21,577 nucleotides of DNA from Paramacrobiotus richtersi (GCA_034698045.1 JAQGAU010001079.1:1-21577); one strand, 5' to 3'. Positions 9,558 to 19,396 are shown, counted from the first letter of the stretch. Notes: generated by a model from the sequence alone, not told the origin. Program-made: numbers and translations.

Positions 9558-9798
9558 CGTGCAATATAGCACCTTAGATATACAAAACCGATCCTGAGAA
9601 GTGAGACGCGGTCGTACTTCGACTTTAACAAAATATCCTTATTATTTAACATCTCAGTGTCTCACTATTACTTGTGCCATGACACATTAGCATATGCCAG
9701 TGCCACTACCCTAAAGCGAATTCTTGTTCTACTGCGTACGACGCTGAAGTTGTTCTTAGTTTGGCCGCTGATTCGCATTGAATGCAGTTCCGTAAGCC

Positions 9799-12700
9799 AT
9801 GTCTGCCGATCGATTACAATTCAGCCTTAAGGCATACAATTATATGAAGCATGAACTTCACACTGATAATTTTGTGTTTTCTCCGCTGTCAGTGGAAATT
9901 GCTTTATCCCTGGCGTGTGTTGGAGCAAAAGGAAAAACTCGGCAAGAAATTGCTGATTTGCTGGGCTTGAATGCAGATGTCAAGATTTCTGAAATCTGCG
10001 CGATACTAAAGCAAATCAAAAAGGAGGAAACAGAACAACTCGAGCCTGCCGATTCTGTGGGCTATGAACCTCTTCGTTATTATAAACTGTACATGGCTAA
10101 TGGAGCATTTGTGGACGAAGTGCTGGATCTGAACGGAAGTTATCGCGAAGACTTAACAAATTTATTTCAAGCGGCATGTTTTCCCGTTCACTTTACATCG
10201 GACGCAGACGGTGCTGCACGCCAGATCAATGATTACATTGAGCAGAACACCATGGGACTGTTGCGGGACGTGGTTTCTCCGATGGATATAACATCAATGA
10301 CAAGACTTGTACTTGTGAACACGTTGTATTTCAAATCCAACTGGCACAGCCAGTTTAACAAGAAGCGTACAGTCAAGAAACCTTTTACAACCGCCACTTC
10401 AGAGAAGATATCCGTGGATATGATGCATATTACAACAAGCTGTAACTTTTATAAAAGCAAGGAATTGGATGGAGCAAAATTATTGCAGATGTTTTATAGT
10501 GAGGAGATCTGCAGTGCTATTTTCGTCCTGCCTGGGAAACCAAGACTGTTTTCAAAACGATCGGTCGATCAAGGATTAAATAAGTTAAGAGAAGCATTAA
10601 CTCCAGCCGTTTTGCACAAAACTATCCAAAGCATGTATCCAGTGCAGTACGTGGATATACAACTGCCAAAATTTCGCATCGAACAACGGCTTGATATGGA
10701 GGGGATGTTGTCTGGCCTGGGCATGCCCACTGCCTTCAATGAATTTGCAGATTTCTCCGGGATATGCTCCAACAACTCTTTGCGCATCAACAAAGTGAAG
10801 CATATGGCGTATATTGGTGAGCAGTCTATATTTCGGGGAGGGCAGTGGGCTTATGCAGTGTGCACGGTAGTTAAACTTTTTGACAATTTCACTCAAGCGC
10901 TGGTTCCGGCATACCGAAATGGTAGACATAGCTGACCACCGTTGAAACAAATCCGGGCAGGCGGTGCAGTGCATCTGCAGCACAAAGTCCAACTCGGCCT
11001 CCGGCCATCGTGGGCAACACGAAGGTGTTCGTTTTGCGGTCGACCTTGAAATTGATATTTAGCCGCAGTGCCGTGCTGAGGCAGCAGAGCGGTTATCATA
11101 AACAGCTGTTTAATAATGGAATATCAGTCTAAGACAGTCTTGCATTACACTGTATTATCGAGCCCATTTAATGGTGCATTAAAGGGTGATGAAATACTGT
11201 GCCGACTTTCGAATATTAGTCAAATTGGGTTCAGCTGGTGAAATGGGTTTTAATCGAAAGTTTGCAGCACTAACACAACTTTTTCAATCTGTTTACTTGA
11301 TATGTTGTTCAGTTACGGCAGCATATCTGAGTCGAGCAAGATCATACCGCTATTTCCGAACTGCTGAATTATTTTTGTCCGTACTCGTTAACAAGTTTTA
11401 TCAAACACGAAAACATAACCATGGGTGCTGGAACTTTATTACCGACGAATACATACTTCGCCAAACAAGAAAAGAGGTAAAGGTCGGAGGCAAACGGCTC
11501 CACATCATAAAAAAAAAAAATTTTGCTCGGAAAAAAACTGAAACGCATTTGCCTGCGTTCAGATCGTTTAAGTACTTACTTTTTACAGTCTGGCCAGTGG
11601 TGAGTGTATGTGGCGAGTGTATATGGAAGCGAGAGCGATAGGCTCAGATCTAGAGAGAGGTGACGTCACCCAGACCGCGTCGCGCGTACACTCACGACTG
11701 GCCAGACTGTAAAATTAATGGACAAATGGGCTCGGGAATACAGTACAGCTGTACTCCGCAGTCGATCCCGGATCTACAATGCACAGCAGTTGTACGTACG
11801 GTTAAGCTCGTACGTTAAAACAATAAACAGATTCGAGAGAATCTTACACCAAATATTCCCTCTGGGTGGTACCGAAAGCCGTTACTGCAACAAATGCGAT
11901 GTATTCCGTAGCCTATAACGCCTATTAGAAATTCTGTATTTTAATGCTCAATGCTACCGAATATTCATTAGTGAGATACGGCAGAGAATCGAGATTTTAA
12001 GAAGCCAACACATTACACATATATGTATCTTATTCCGCAGTGCTAATAACAGCACTCTCTATGCGGAGAATATTCCCTGTGCGCCAAAAGCAGAGAGCCA
12101 GTTCAACGGACAGCCGTAGAGCGCAACGGAAAATTTGCAATTCAACGGATAGGCATTTTCAAAAAATCACCCAGTCAAGATATGGGTTTTTTCCTTTTTG
12201 AATTCGGAAGAGGATGGAAAGTTGCCCGGAGACCCTGATTTTTCATCATTTAGACTTAGTGTACAGAATTCGCAAAACGTTGGTAAAGAAATCCATGACG
12301 TATCTGCAGCCCGTGCACCGTAAGTCATGTCGTGTAATACAACCATCGTGAAACCAAAATACGCCGGAAAACAGCTATTTTTAATTCCGCTTCACTGCGA
12401 AAGGTGGTTTAGTTCCGTGTCAAAACTAATTCAGGAGTTCTGATCTGATGTGACTTCGATGGTTCCTTTTAAGCTTATTTTGGTATCGCGGCGGTTGTTT
12501 CACCCTGTGATCAGAGGCTACTTTTACTGTTAACACTAATTATTCCTCAAAAGCGTTAAAAACATCCACTAACCATGCTGGTTACGCTACGCAGGTTTCA
12601 TTTCGAGACTTTCGTGGTCACTGTGACGAATGACAACAGCAAAAATTCAACAGAAAATTCGAAAAAAATCCGTCACGGCCCAGTAGAGCAATGTTTGGTA

Positions 12701-14126
12701 GCTGACCTTTAAATTATGGAAAACCTCACCGTTTTACAGCTGCCTCTTGTGCAGTAACATATAGATTTTTGAGCAGTGATGAAGTTATGAGATGCTGGTT
12801 GCCGATTTGCTTAGACAACGTTCAACAAGCAAGGGTCCCGCCGGGGCATATTCGCAAAAATACGAGATCGTGCGTAAAATGTTGCATTAATTGTACTCGT
12901 CAAAGGGTATTGTTTTCAGTGGGAAGGTTATGGGCGTGAATAGTTATGCTTTTTCAAAGTTGTTACTGCGTAAGTTGGCTTAACGTGGCGGTCTATGTGG
13001 GATGGAGTAGCAAGATTACGATCTTGATCCGATCTCTGTAGACTGCTATGCTAAGTCAACTTGCGCGGTAACAACTTTGAAAATGCATAACTATTTACCA
13101 TCCATAACCTCCCCAGTCCCCACTGAAAAAAATACCGTTTGATCCCGCAGGAACTGGGACAGTTCGTCAACGAGTACTGTTTTTCCGGTTGGGATCGTAG
13201 AGTGCGAAAGGTCACTCTCTACGTTTTGGTCTTTAAAAAACTTACTCTCATTCTACTATAAGCCGGTAGTTTTACAGGTGGGTAAAGATCACTAAATTTA
13301 TATGCTGTGAGAAGAACAGACACAGTGGCTCCTGCCTACAGAGCGGTACGTGGTTCGAGCAGTGGCAGCGGCTGTAGCAGCGGCAGTGGAAAAAAAACGC
13401 TCGAAGCACAGTAACCGATATAAGTTTGTACGATTGTTGTGTGAAACCCTGTACGGGAGACAGATAACAGTAGTTTTCTCAAGAAAATCGGGCGCCGTTT
13501 GAAAGACGTTTTGGATAATCCACGGAACTTTTTCTTTCTTTCAGAGAATTGACATAACGTTACGGAAGCTAAGCTCTTTTGTAGTCAAGGTGTTTGTGTC
13601 ATAATGGTACAAACTCTTGATGGTTTTGGCGGTCTTCGATATTGTTCATTGTTAGCTTTGTTATTGTTCGTTGCTGACTAGCTGTTACACATCGAACAGC
13701 TCACCTGCAAAAAAATAGTACCCCGTTGGTTTAGCGTTGATGGCTGTTCGTCGGGATCATATAGTTTCGCCATTTTGGCTGCGCGATTGCTCTTAAGGGT
13801 GCAGGATCGAAATCTTTTGATTGGATGAATGAGTACAGGCGCTTCTAAGATCTAAGTAAAAGAATTACTGTACCGCTCTTGAAAAAATACCATGCTTACG
13901 TATGTACTTGTCTCCGCGATTCATATTTCTTGCTGCATTTTCAGATGTCAATGAAAAGGGAACGGAAGCAGCCGCGGCAACTGTGCTTGGCTTAGAGATT
14001 GGAAGCAGACTTCCTGAAACCAGAGCTGAATTTAAAGCAAACCGACCATTCATGTTTTTTATACGGCATGAAAGCACTAACACGATCCTGTTCATGGGAA
14101 GCGTGTCCAATCCAACCAGCACGTAA
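9799..14126 (+). CDS. serpin (serine protease inhibitor), two coding exons, intracellular clade-B-like
   Basis: Exon 1 is 9799-10816 and exon 2 is 13945-14126; joined they encode 399 residues, the normal length of a serpin. The start ATG follows an in-frame TAA at 9793-9795. There is no signal peptide (MSADRLQFSLKAYNYMKHEL), so the product is probably cytosolic or nuclear. Family landmarks in order are NFVFSPLSVEIALSLACVGA near residue 25, NTLYFKSNWHSQF near 174, IQLPKFRIEQ near 288 and INKVKHMAYI at the exon end. The donor G|GTGAGC and acceptor TTTTCAG|AT rebuild Asp in one split codon and continue into VNEKGTEAAAAT, the serpin hinge. The P15-P8 residues GTEAAAAT are those of inhibitory serpins. 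Counting back from FKANRPF puts Arg at P1 (GSR/LPET), suggesting a trypsin-like target; counting forward from the hinge puts P1 two residues earlier, at Gly. Unspliced, exon 1 would read through to a stop at 10935 and lack the loop. Confidence 0.92.
10889..11075 (-). pseudogene. antisense exon-like segment inside the serpin intron, unassigned
   Basis: On the minus strand, a strong acceptor (CGCTCTGCTGCCTCAG) is followed by an open frame of about 61 codons ending in TGA at 10891-10889. Parts of it read LRLNINFKVDRKTNTFVLPT and GRVGLCAADALHRLPG. The codons favour G/C in third position (ACC TTC GTG TTG CCC ACG), as in the SDR exons and unlike the surrounding intron. This makes an old coding exon more likely than chance. 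No matching upstream exons were found on the minus strand. The DR-x-T-x-x-F-x-LPT pattern is faintly like NmrA-type proteins, but that is a weak impression only. Confidence 0.4.
11586..11709. mobile_element. 124-bp MITE, TA-flanked, CAGT termini (Tc1/mariner-type)
   Basis: The ends CAGTCTGGCCAGT and ACTGGCCAGACTG are a perfect 13-bp inverted repeat, and weaker pairing continues inward (GTGAGTGTA.../...TACACTCAC). TA dinucleotides at 11584-11585 and 11710-11711 fit the TA target duplication of the Tc1/mariner superfamily. The centre holds the perfect palindrome GGTGACGTCACC (11659-11670), which includes a CRE-like TGACGTCA. No coding capacity is present. Confidence 0.85.
12890..13195. repeat. 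fold-back inverted repeat in the serpin intron
   Basis: The left arm (about 12893-13008) pairs with the right arm (about 13028-13190). For example TAGTTATGCTTTTTCAAAGT pairs with the reverse complement of ACTTTGAAAATGCATAACTA, and GTTACTGCGTAAGTTGGCTT with AAGTCAACTTGCGCGGTAAC. The loop is only ~20 bp. The right arm has ~28 extra bases near 13145-13172. The outer ends share GTACTCGT. No target duplication was identified. Confidence 0.7.
13945..14126 (+). CDS. serpin exon 2: hinge, reactive-centre loop and C-terminal strands
   Basis: This exon supplies the part of the serpin that inhibits: the hinge (EKGTEAAAAT), the loop (VLGLEIGSRLPETRAE) and the C-terminal barrel strands (RPFMFFIRHESTNTILFMGS, then VSNP). 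It ends at TAA 14124-14126. The acceptor AG is at 13943-13944 after a TTTCTTGCTGCATTTTCAG tract. Only one copy of this exon is present, so there is no sign of the alternative-loop exon cassettes known in some arthropod serpins. Confidence 0.9.
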
Positions 14127-14229
14127 AATATCAGTTTTGCTAGCATGAATGGTATTTCATTATCAGTGTATCAGTCATCCCTTCGTGTGATTTGTCTTGG
14201 TCTTGCTGGAATATCTGTATGCATCAATG

Positions 14230-14520
14230 TGAGCTACGAACGATTGCGCACGCGTATCGTTCGCGATTCACGAAACAAAAGATCCTTTTGTTCACAAAAA
14301 TGCACTCTTATTTTATTAATAGCCATGTCACCTTATAAGCTCTGCATGTTGAAAACTAATTAGCTCGTGTACATCCCGGAATCTGTCTTCTGTTGAAATC
14401 TGAGAAAGATCAAAGATAGGACGAAAACTGCTTAAGTTGATCGTAGTTCGCAGAGATGATTGGCAACATTCATCTTTGCAAAACTCTTGAAAAGGCAGGA
14501 CCTCCTCTTCGCTTCGGTCC
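14230..14520 (+). mobile_element. family-A repeat, 5'-truncated copy
   Basis: The order of landmarks matches the 3' two-thirds of the copy at 381-870: GATTGCGCACGCGTATCGTT, AAAAGATCCTTTTGTT, TCTGTTGAAA, and the end GCAGGACCTCCTCTTCGCTT then CGGTCC. The 5' end motif is absent. It begins about 100 bp after the serpin stop codon, so the serpin 3' UTR may contain it. Confidence 0.5.
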
Positions 14521-15495
14521 ATAACTTCGATCAGTAAGATTAACCCACCAGCGCCCGGTACCAGAAGAAATACGTATTTTTAGTTGAAAACTGGCATTTG
14601 CCGGTCAAATAATCTGATTAAAAAAAATTTAATTTTTATTGTTTTTTCTGACCATAGGTCAGCAAGGGCAGCATGATGCATTTTCTGCATCAATGGGCTT
14701 GAACCCTTTTTCACAGCAAAAAGTTCGACTTTTAAAGAATTCGGTGCATGAAAGTTTTATTTTCAATTCTTCTGTCTGGTCAGTTTTTCTAGCGCAATCC
14801 ACTGGGATACAGTATATTTAGTGGTCATCCGGATGACCCCTAAGCAGCTGGAGAAAATGACTTAATAACATCTGATAAAAATAAGTTAAAAACCCTGGAT
14901 TCTTCCGGAAATGCGCACGTTCTCAAGCTTTTGCTAATTCAGATGACCACCCCAGTACAGAAAGTACTTCGACTCTTCCCCTTAGTTGTCAGCGGTAAGT
15001 ATACGCTGCTCATAATTTTCAGCCACAGTGCCCGCATTTCAAAGATCCTTATCTTGATCACATATGCTTTCGTTTCGTTACGTCACTTACTGGCAGTTAC
15101 CGGCACTGGCGCGAATGAATTAACCCAATTCGAAACATACTTATCGTTCCAAAAAAAGACTGATTTAGTAAAACAATGCTTTATTAGAACTCAAATAGAT
15201 AAAAACATCCTGCTACCATAAAATTTGATAAAATTTAAAAAAATTAATAACTCAGCCAAAAATCACAATTAAAACGTTATCACTGGGTTGAAAAGCGGAA
15301 ACGCAGTTAAAAAATCACAGTTACAACGTTATCACTAGGTTAAAATAAAACACCGGAAAGTATGTGAATTACTTTGCGTCAAGCTGATTTGTTCTTTCTG
15401 CTGGTCGTGCTGGTCTTTTTTCTTCTTTCTGCTTTCTTCTTAGATTTGTGTTTCAGAACGGCAGCCATAAAAGATGTCTCCGTACAAATCGCAGC

Positions 15496-17836
15496 CTATT
15501 TCGCTTTCAGTCTGGTGTCTGTTTGTCGTGGCTTTTTTGGTGGATGTGCGTCCATTATATTGTCACGAATTTCTTTGGCAAGATCAAAAGCAGGGATTAT
15601 TGGTCGAAATCCATCTCCGAGATCAGCAGTATAAGCAACAACCTTGTTCACATCCGCTTCTGCTAAATTCATCCTGCGCAGAAGCACGTACATTTCCTCT
15701 AACTCCAGCGTATAGACCACTTTGAAAGATACCGGAAGATTTTCTACGGCTGCTTGTTTTGGTGCTACAGGAAAAACAGTCTTGCATATATTTTCGGGAT
15801 TAAGGGAAAATTCTTGATATTGTCATAAGTACCAGCGAAATCACAACGGCCGCACATCTGTAAACTTTTACTAGCCTTCGTTGTTGTTTATAATAACCAG
15901 AACGTCGATAAAGAGTATCCAGAAATCCGTTTGTGTGCACAACGTCCGGCTGCTGCACAATGGCGGAGAAACGTTTAAACACATTTCCTTCTCAGATAAT
16001 TCAGCGTCTCACCCAAACTTCTTTATGCTTATATCAGAAAATGCACATATAACTATATCATACTCATTCCGAACCATTCTCAGCCCTGAGGTAATACGTT
16101 TCTGACATTTCAAAATGAGTTTTGAAATTTTTGAAATTTAATTTAAAATTACTCAAACATACCTCCGGGCTGAAAATGGTTCAGAACGATCGTCATATAG
16201 ATGTGCAGTTTTTGATGTAAGCAGAAAGAAGTTTGGATGAAACGCTGAATTATCTGAGAGGGAAATGTGTTTAAACTTTTCGCCGCTAATGTGCAACAGC
16301 CGGACGTTGCGCGCACAAATGGGTTTCTGGACACTCTTTATCGATGTTTTGGTTATTATAAACAACAACATAGCTTGTTGAAAACCTTACAGGTACGCAG
16401 CTGCCCTGTTTTCACCAATAGTTGTGACGCCGGGCAGAATATAGCCTTAAAAGGGTAAATTCCGGTAGCAGAGAAGCCAGATTGGATGTTATTCTGCATA
16501 TTAATCCCAACCATTTATCCATAAGATTGCGCGCAAAATTCTGCTTCGTGACCTGTCATAAAAATAGAGATCTCTGAGAAAAGCAGGCGTAAACAGTACG
16601 TAATTAAAAATTTCTTGCTCTAAAACTGACCTCTCCGATGCCGAAGAGGCTTTGGTCGCGCAGGAAATCCGCCCATGTCTTCTTTACTGGACCGAATACT
16701 TTGACATCCATCGGTTGCAGTTTATTCGTTTGGCCAGAAGGATATCGGACGATCTTGATATTCTTTGGTGACATGATACATTCCGACAAAAATTCATAGT
16801 TCCCAACATGACTACTATGCCCGTCCAGGAAGATTACATTCTGCATAACAATAATATTCTGCCACTATTCATGGTTGTTGTATTTTTAATATTTGCTTTA
16901 CTAGCAAATTAGTGCATAAATAATAATATAATACTCGGTCTCACCTTTTCGGCCGTCAAGTTTGGAACTACTTCCTGTCTCATGTAATTACAGAAAGTCT
17001 CATTGTCCCTAATTCGTGAGTTATTCACCCCCAACCAGCAGCGACTATCCGTCCTTTCATACCGAGAGGCGAGAAAAACCTTTCCATCGAATAAAATCAG
17101 GGGGCGCAGGATGTCTCCCGATGCATTACCTCCGGCTAGTACCGTAATCAGTTCCCGGTCAGTACCACCATAGTACGAAATCACGTCTTTCGTTCGGCGC
17201 CGCCCATACACAATCGATACGCTTTCAGCAGTTTTGAAAACCGATTCGTCGAAGTTCCAAATCCCCTTTGGGTCGTCCAAAAACCTTTCGACATGCAGAT
17301 CGCTCAGAAGACCGATCCATTCTTCACAAGATTCAGCAGTCCAGTCTCCGGCTTTGATTCTCTTTTTGCATGAGACACTCGACGGGACACATCGGGGTGG
17401 CGAGAAAGGAAGCAGTGGTGCCATTTGTCGCTGAACGGCAGTTCATTATCCACATAACCTGAAATAATTTGGTTTATTTCCAGCACGAACTGATATTTTA
17501 CTAAGTGATATCTTACAAATATTATGAATGGAAATGTCCCTCGATTTTTATTTCAGCAAATATCGGTAGTTATGTGGGCGAAATGCATGAATTAATATCA
17601 GCCAGCATACCTTTCGCTTTGGCGAGCTTAGTAACCAATCGTTTTAGCAGTCGTTTGGTGAACGGGACTCCGACATCAGCGCAACTCAATAAGACTTCTA
17701 CGATAGTTTTCCTCTTGCTTAGTAAATTTGCGACGGCATGCTCCCTTTTTCCCTCGGCAAACCCGAAGCTTGCCCCGAAGAGTAGTACGAATAACACCAT
17801 ATTTCCTAGCAGCGCATTCCGAACCGCTGATATCGC
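15496..17836 (-). pseudogene. Tigger/pogo-like DDE transposase, spliced, frameshifted and interrupted
   Basis: The transposase is read from 17836 down to a TAG stop at 15496. Segment 1 (17836-17611) has a psq-type helix-turn-helix (AARKYGVIRTTL), then a 1-base frameshift in an A run near 17735, then VLLSCADVGVPFTKRL. A donor at 17610 joins the acceptor before 17458 and restores Gly. Segment 2 (17458-16945) carries HHCFLSRHPDVSRR, a 2-base frameshift near 17360 and the first Asp in WNFDESVF. Segment 3 (16840-16631), after a ~104-bp phase-0 intron, holds FLDGHSSHV and LQPMDVKVFGPVK, the second and third Asp, 38 residues apart. Segment 4 (16552-16451) has VTKQNFARNL, another frameshift, and SGFSATGIYPF. 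There the TTAA element interrupts it; the C-terminus resumes at 15799 (NPENICKTVFPVAP) and ends RLKAK. The frameshifts and insertion mean it is inactive. The first exon was not found. Confidence 0.8.
15804..16446. mobile_element. 643-bp inverted-repeat element at a duplicated TTAA, inside the transposase gene
   Basis: TTAA occurs at both borders (15800-15803 and 16447-16450). The termini GGGAAAATTCTTG and (reversed right end) GGCTATATTCTGC are imperfect inverted repeats. The inner arms (about 15840-16105 and 16145-16410) pair at roughly 80% by eye around a ~40-bp loop. Removing the element with one TTAA joins CCTTTTAA to TCCC and restores an open Pro-Phe-Asn-Pro-Glu-Asn in the transposase, which confirms the borders. 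TTAA-only targeting is the hallmark of piggyBac-type integration. The matching frames on the arms (VQQPDVVHTNGFLDTLYR and its relative) are mirror copies and not separate genes. Confidence 0.85.
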
Positions 17837-18860
17837 CTAATCCATCGCAATTCACAAATCAACACAGGAGTACAAAAATAACAAAATTTATGGAAACATA
17901 GTACTAACAAAAGTGACAGCACAGGTATCAAGACAGGAACTCTAAATTAAAAATTAAACAATCAATTTTTTAAACCATCAGCCACGCAGAACGTACTGCA
18001 TAATTCGGCGAAGTACACTGGGGCCTGGGCGGTTGACATGGCGCAGTGCACTGATGAATGCACCGCACAACCGGCGGTGGTTGCTTACCCTAAGGCGCAC
18101 GTGTTCAAGACAAGAATCTTTAAAACACGGGCAATGGTGCTGAATATCATAGGCAGCGTATACTTACCGCTGACAACTAAGGGAAAGAGTTGAAGTACAA
18201 CAGGAGATCGCCCATTGCTTCGTGGACTTGATCATCTGCCATCAGAAGCAATACCAGACGAAGGCAAGTAATAACGCGAACGCAGTATCAGCTCTTGCTT
18301 CCCCACATTTTGCAGAAATGCTCTCTATGTCAGCCTTTTTTTCCCGAAATGGCTTTTACTTCCATCGCAAAAGCGAAACAAAGGCAGGAATCAGGTGGTC
18401 ATTCATTTATGTAGCACGGTCAATCTAGAATTAATGACCCCTTCCGCTATCATGATCATGAACTGAGGCAAAAAAAGCAGCGCGAAAAGCTGGTATAACG
18501 TGTGCAAACTTGCACCCGAAAATCTGCAACTATTAGTCGACTTCAGCGAAGCGCAGCAACCGTCGGTCAGGAGAGATTGTTATGATAAGTAAGGGGACAG
18601 GTTGAGTAATGGACAAGAAACAATGATGATGCAGCACTTTTCGGTGGTTTTGACCTGGCTGACCAGCGGTCAGCCGGATGACCATTTAAAATGCGCTGCT
18701 GGGTAGTCCGTCGAAAACTGTGTGGGTCGATGCTGCGTTACGCTGCATTAGATCGACCGGCTGTCTGAAAAAAAAACTAAAAGATTAACCCATTTTCACG
18801 GTCATGCCAATTAATGCAAAAATGCATCATGGACATCGCGGTCAGCTCCCGGCTGACCGC

Positions 18861-19045
18861 TTCAAAGAGGATCCAATTAAAAAAAATCATCTGGTGGAGT
18901 ACTCGAGATATGCTTCTTGCCATTTTTTGGGACTTTTCTTATTTACTCTCACACCCCATAACATACGAAGGGCTCGAAGAGCCCAAAAAGCTGCAAAATG
19001 ACCAATCTTAAGGGTATCATATTATTTGACCAGCATATTATTTTA
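18861..19045. other. short intergenic stretch
   Basis: It lies between the end of the Tigger-like element and the unassigned minus-strand ORF. It contains an A-run and no feature I can support. Confidence 0.4.
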
Positions 19046-19396
19046 TTAAACAACAAAAGATTTTTGTTCCGATTCCGTCGGTCGCGGCAGCACATAGGCC
19101 GTGCACATTCTTCCTCTACACTTGTGATAGTGTCTGTGGAGTGTGGAATACCATGAGAGAAGTGCTCTATAAACGCAAAACCCGCATTTTTCCATCGCCT
19201 TATTCACAGACTGGTTTCCGCTTTGTGACATGTACATTTGAGACTGCAGACGTATGCGGAAGTCCTTCTGCAAAACGAGTTCAGACGATCGTATTGAGAT
19301 TAAGTTGCGCAACCCATATTTGCTGTTCAAGCAAAGCGTGCATGTCTGCCGCCTTTCAGGTTCAAGGCAAACATTACTTGGTATAATGCAAGTCAT
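19046..19396 (-). CDS. unassigned Cys/His-containing ORF, 116 codons, possible terminal exon
   Basis: The frame ends in TAA at 19048-19046, and that stop overlaps a perfect AATAAA poly(A) signal on the same strand (19047-19042). Cys and His are frequent (TCTLCLNSKYG, EKCGFCVYR, LHRHYHKCRGRMC), but the spacing matches no zinc-binding family I know. A CAG acceptor-like site lies at about 19272 (TTTTGCAG), so only the part below it may be a real exon. The SDR gene starts 158 bp away on the opposite strand; if this frame is a complete gene the two would share a divergent promoter. It may also be a chance ORF. Confidence 0.3.
   Translation of the reverse strand: MTCIIPSNVCLEPERRQTCTLCLNSKYGLRNLISIRSSELVLQKDFRIRLQSQMYMSQSGNQSVNKAMEKCGFCVYRALLSWYSTLHRHYHKCRGRMCTAYVLPRPTESEQKSFVV

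Larger units (their letters stand above)
10817..13944 (+). other. 3.1-kb serpin intron rich in repeats
   Basis: GT at 10817-10818 and AG at 13943-13944 bound the intron. It contains an antisense exon-like segment (10889-11075), an A-run near 11508, a TA-flanked MITE (11586-11709), a fold-back repeat (about 12890-13195) and a GCAGYGGC-rich tract near 13355-13390. The open frame at 11186-11641 starts from a GTG and runs into the MITE, so I do not call it a gene. The other >300-bp stretches (11712-12890 and 13200-13940) show no feature I can support. Confidence 0.8.
14645..18860 (-). mobile_element. Tigger/pogo-like DNA transposon with long, diverged terminal inverted repeats
   Basis: The element is about 4.2 kb. 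Inverted pairs found: 14671-14698 with 18806-18832 (GCATGATGCATTTT...TGCAT), 14822-14838 with 18668-18684 (TGGTCATCCGGATGACC, one mismatch), and about 14975-15070 with 18110-18190 (CTTAGTTGTCAGCGGTAAGT and on). The first two pairs are almost equally spaced on each side (124 and 122 bp), which argues for real terminal repeats. The right arm carries ~340 bp extra between the second and third pairs. GGTCAGCC/GGTCATCC motifs recur as local palindromes (for example 18838-18860) and may be transposase-binding sites. The transposase lies between the arms. Outer limits are approximate and no TA duplication could be fixed. Confidence 0.65.

Noticed and set aside
10597-10992. Minus-strand frame overlapping the serpin
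   Set aside because: It is antisense to strongly supported serpin coding sequence and has no recognisable protein.
11186-11641. 151-codon plus-strand open frame in the serpin intron
   Set aside because: It starts at a GTG, contains an A-run, runs into the MITE at 11586 and shows no domain; it is best read as a chance frame.
16149-16458. Paired frames with VQQPDV..TNGFLDTLYR on opposite strands (15800-15982 and 16267-16458)
   Set aside because: They are the two arms of one inverted repeat read in each direction; differences include many replacements, so there is no sign of selection on a protein.
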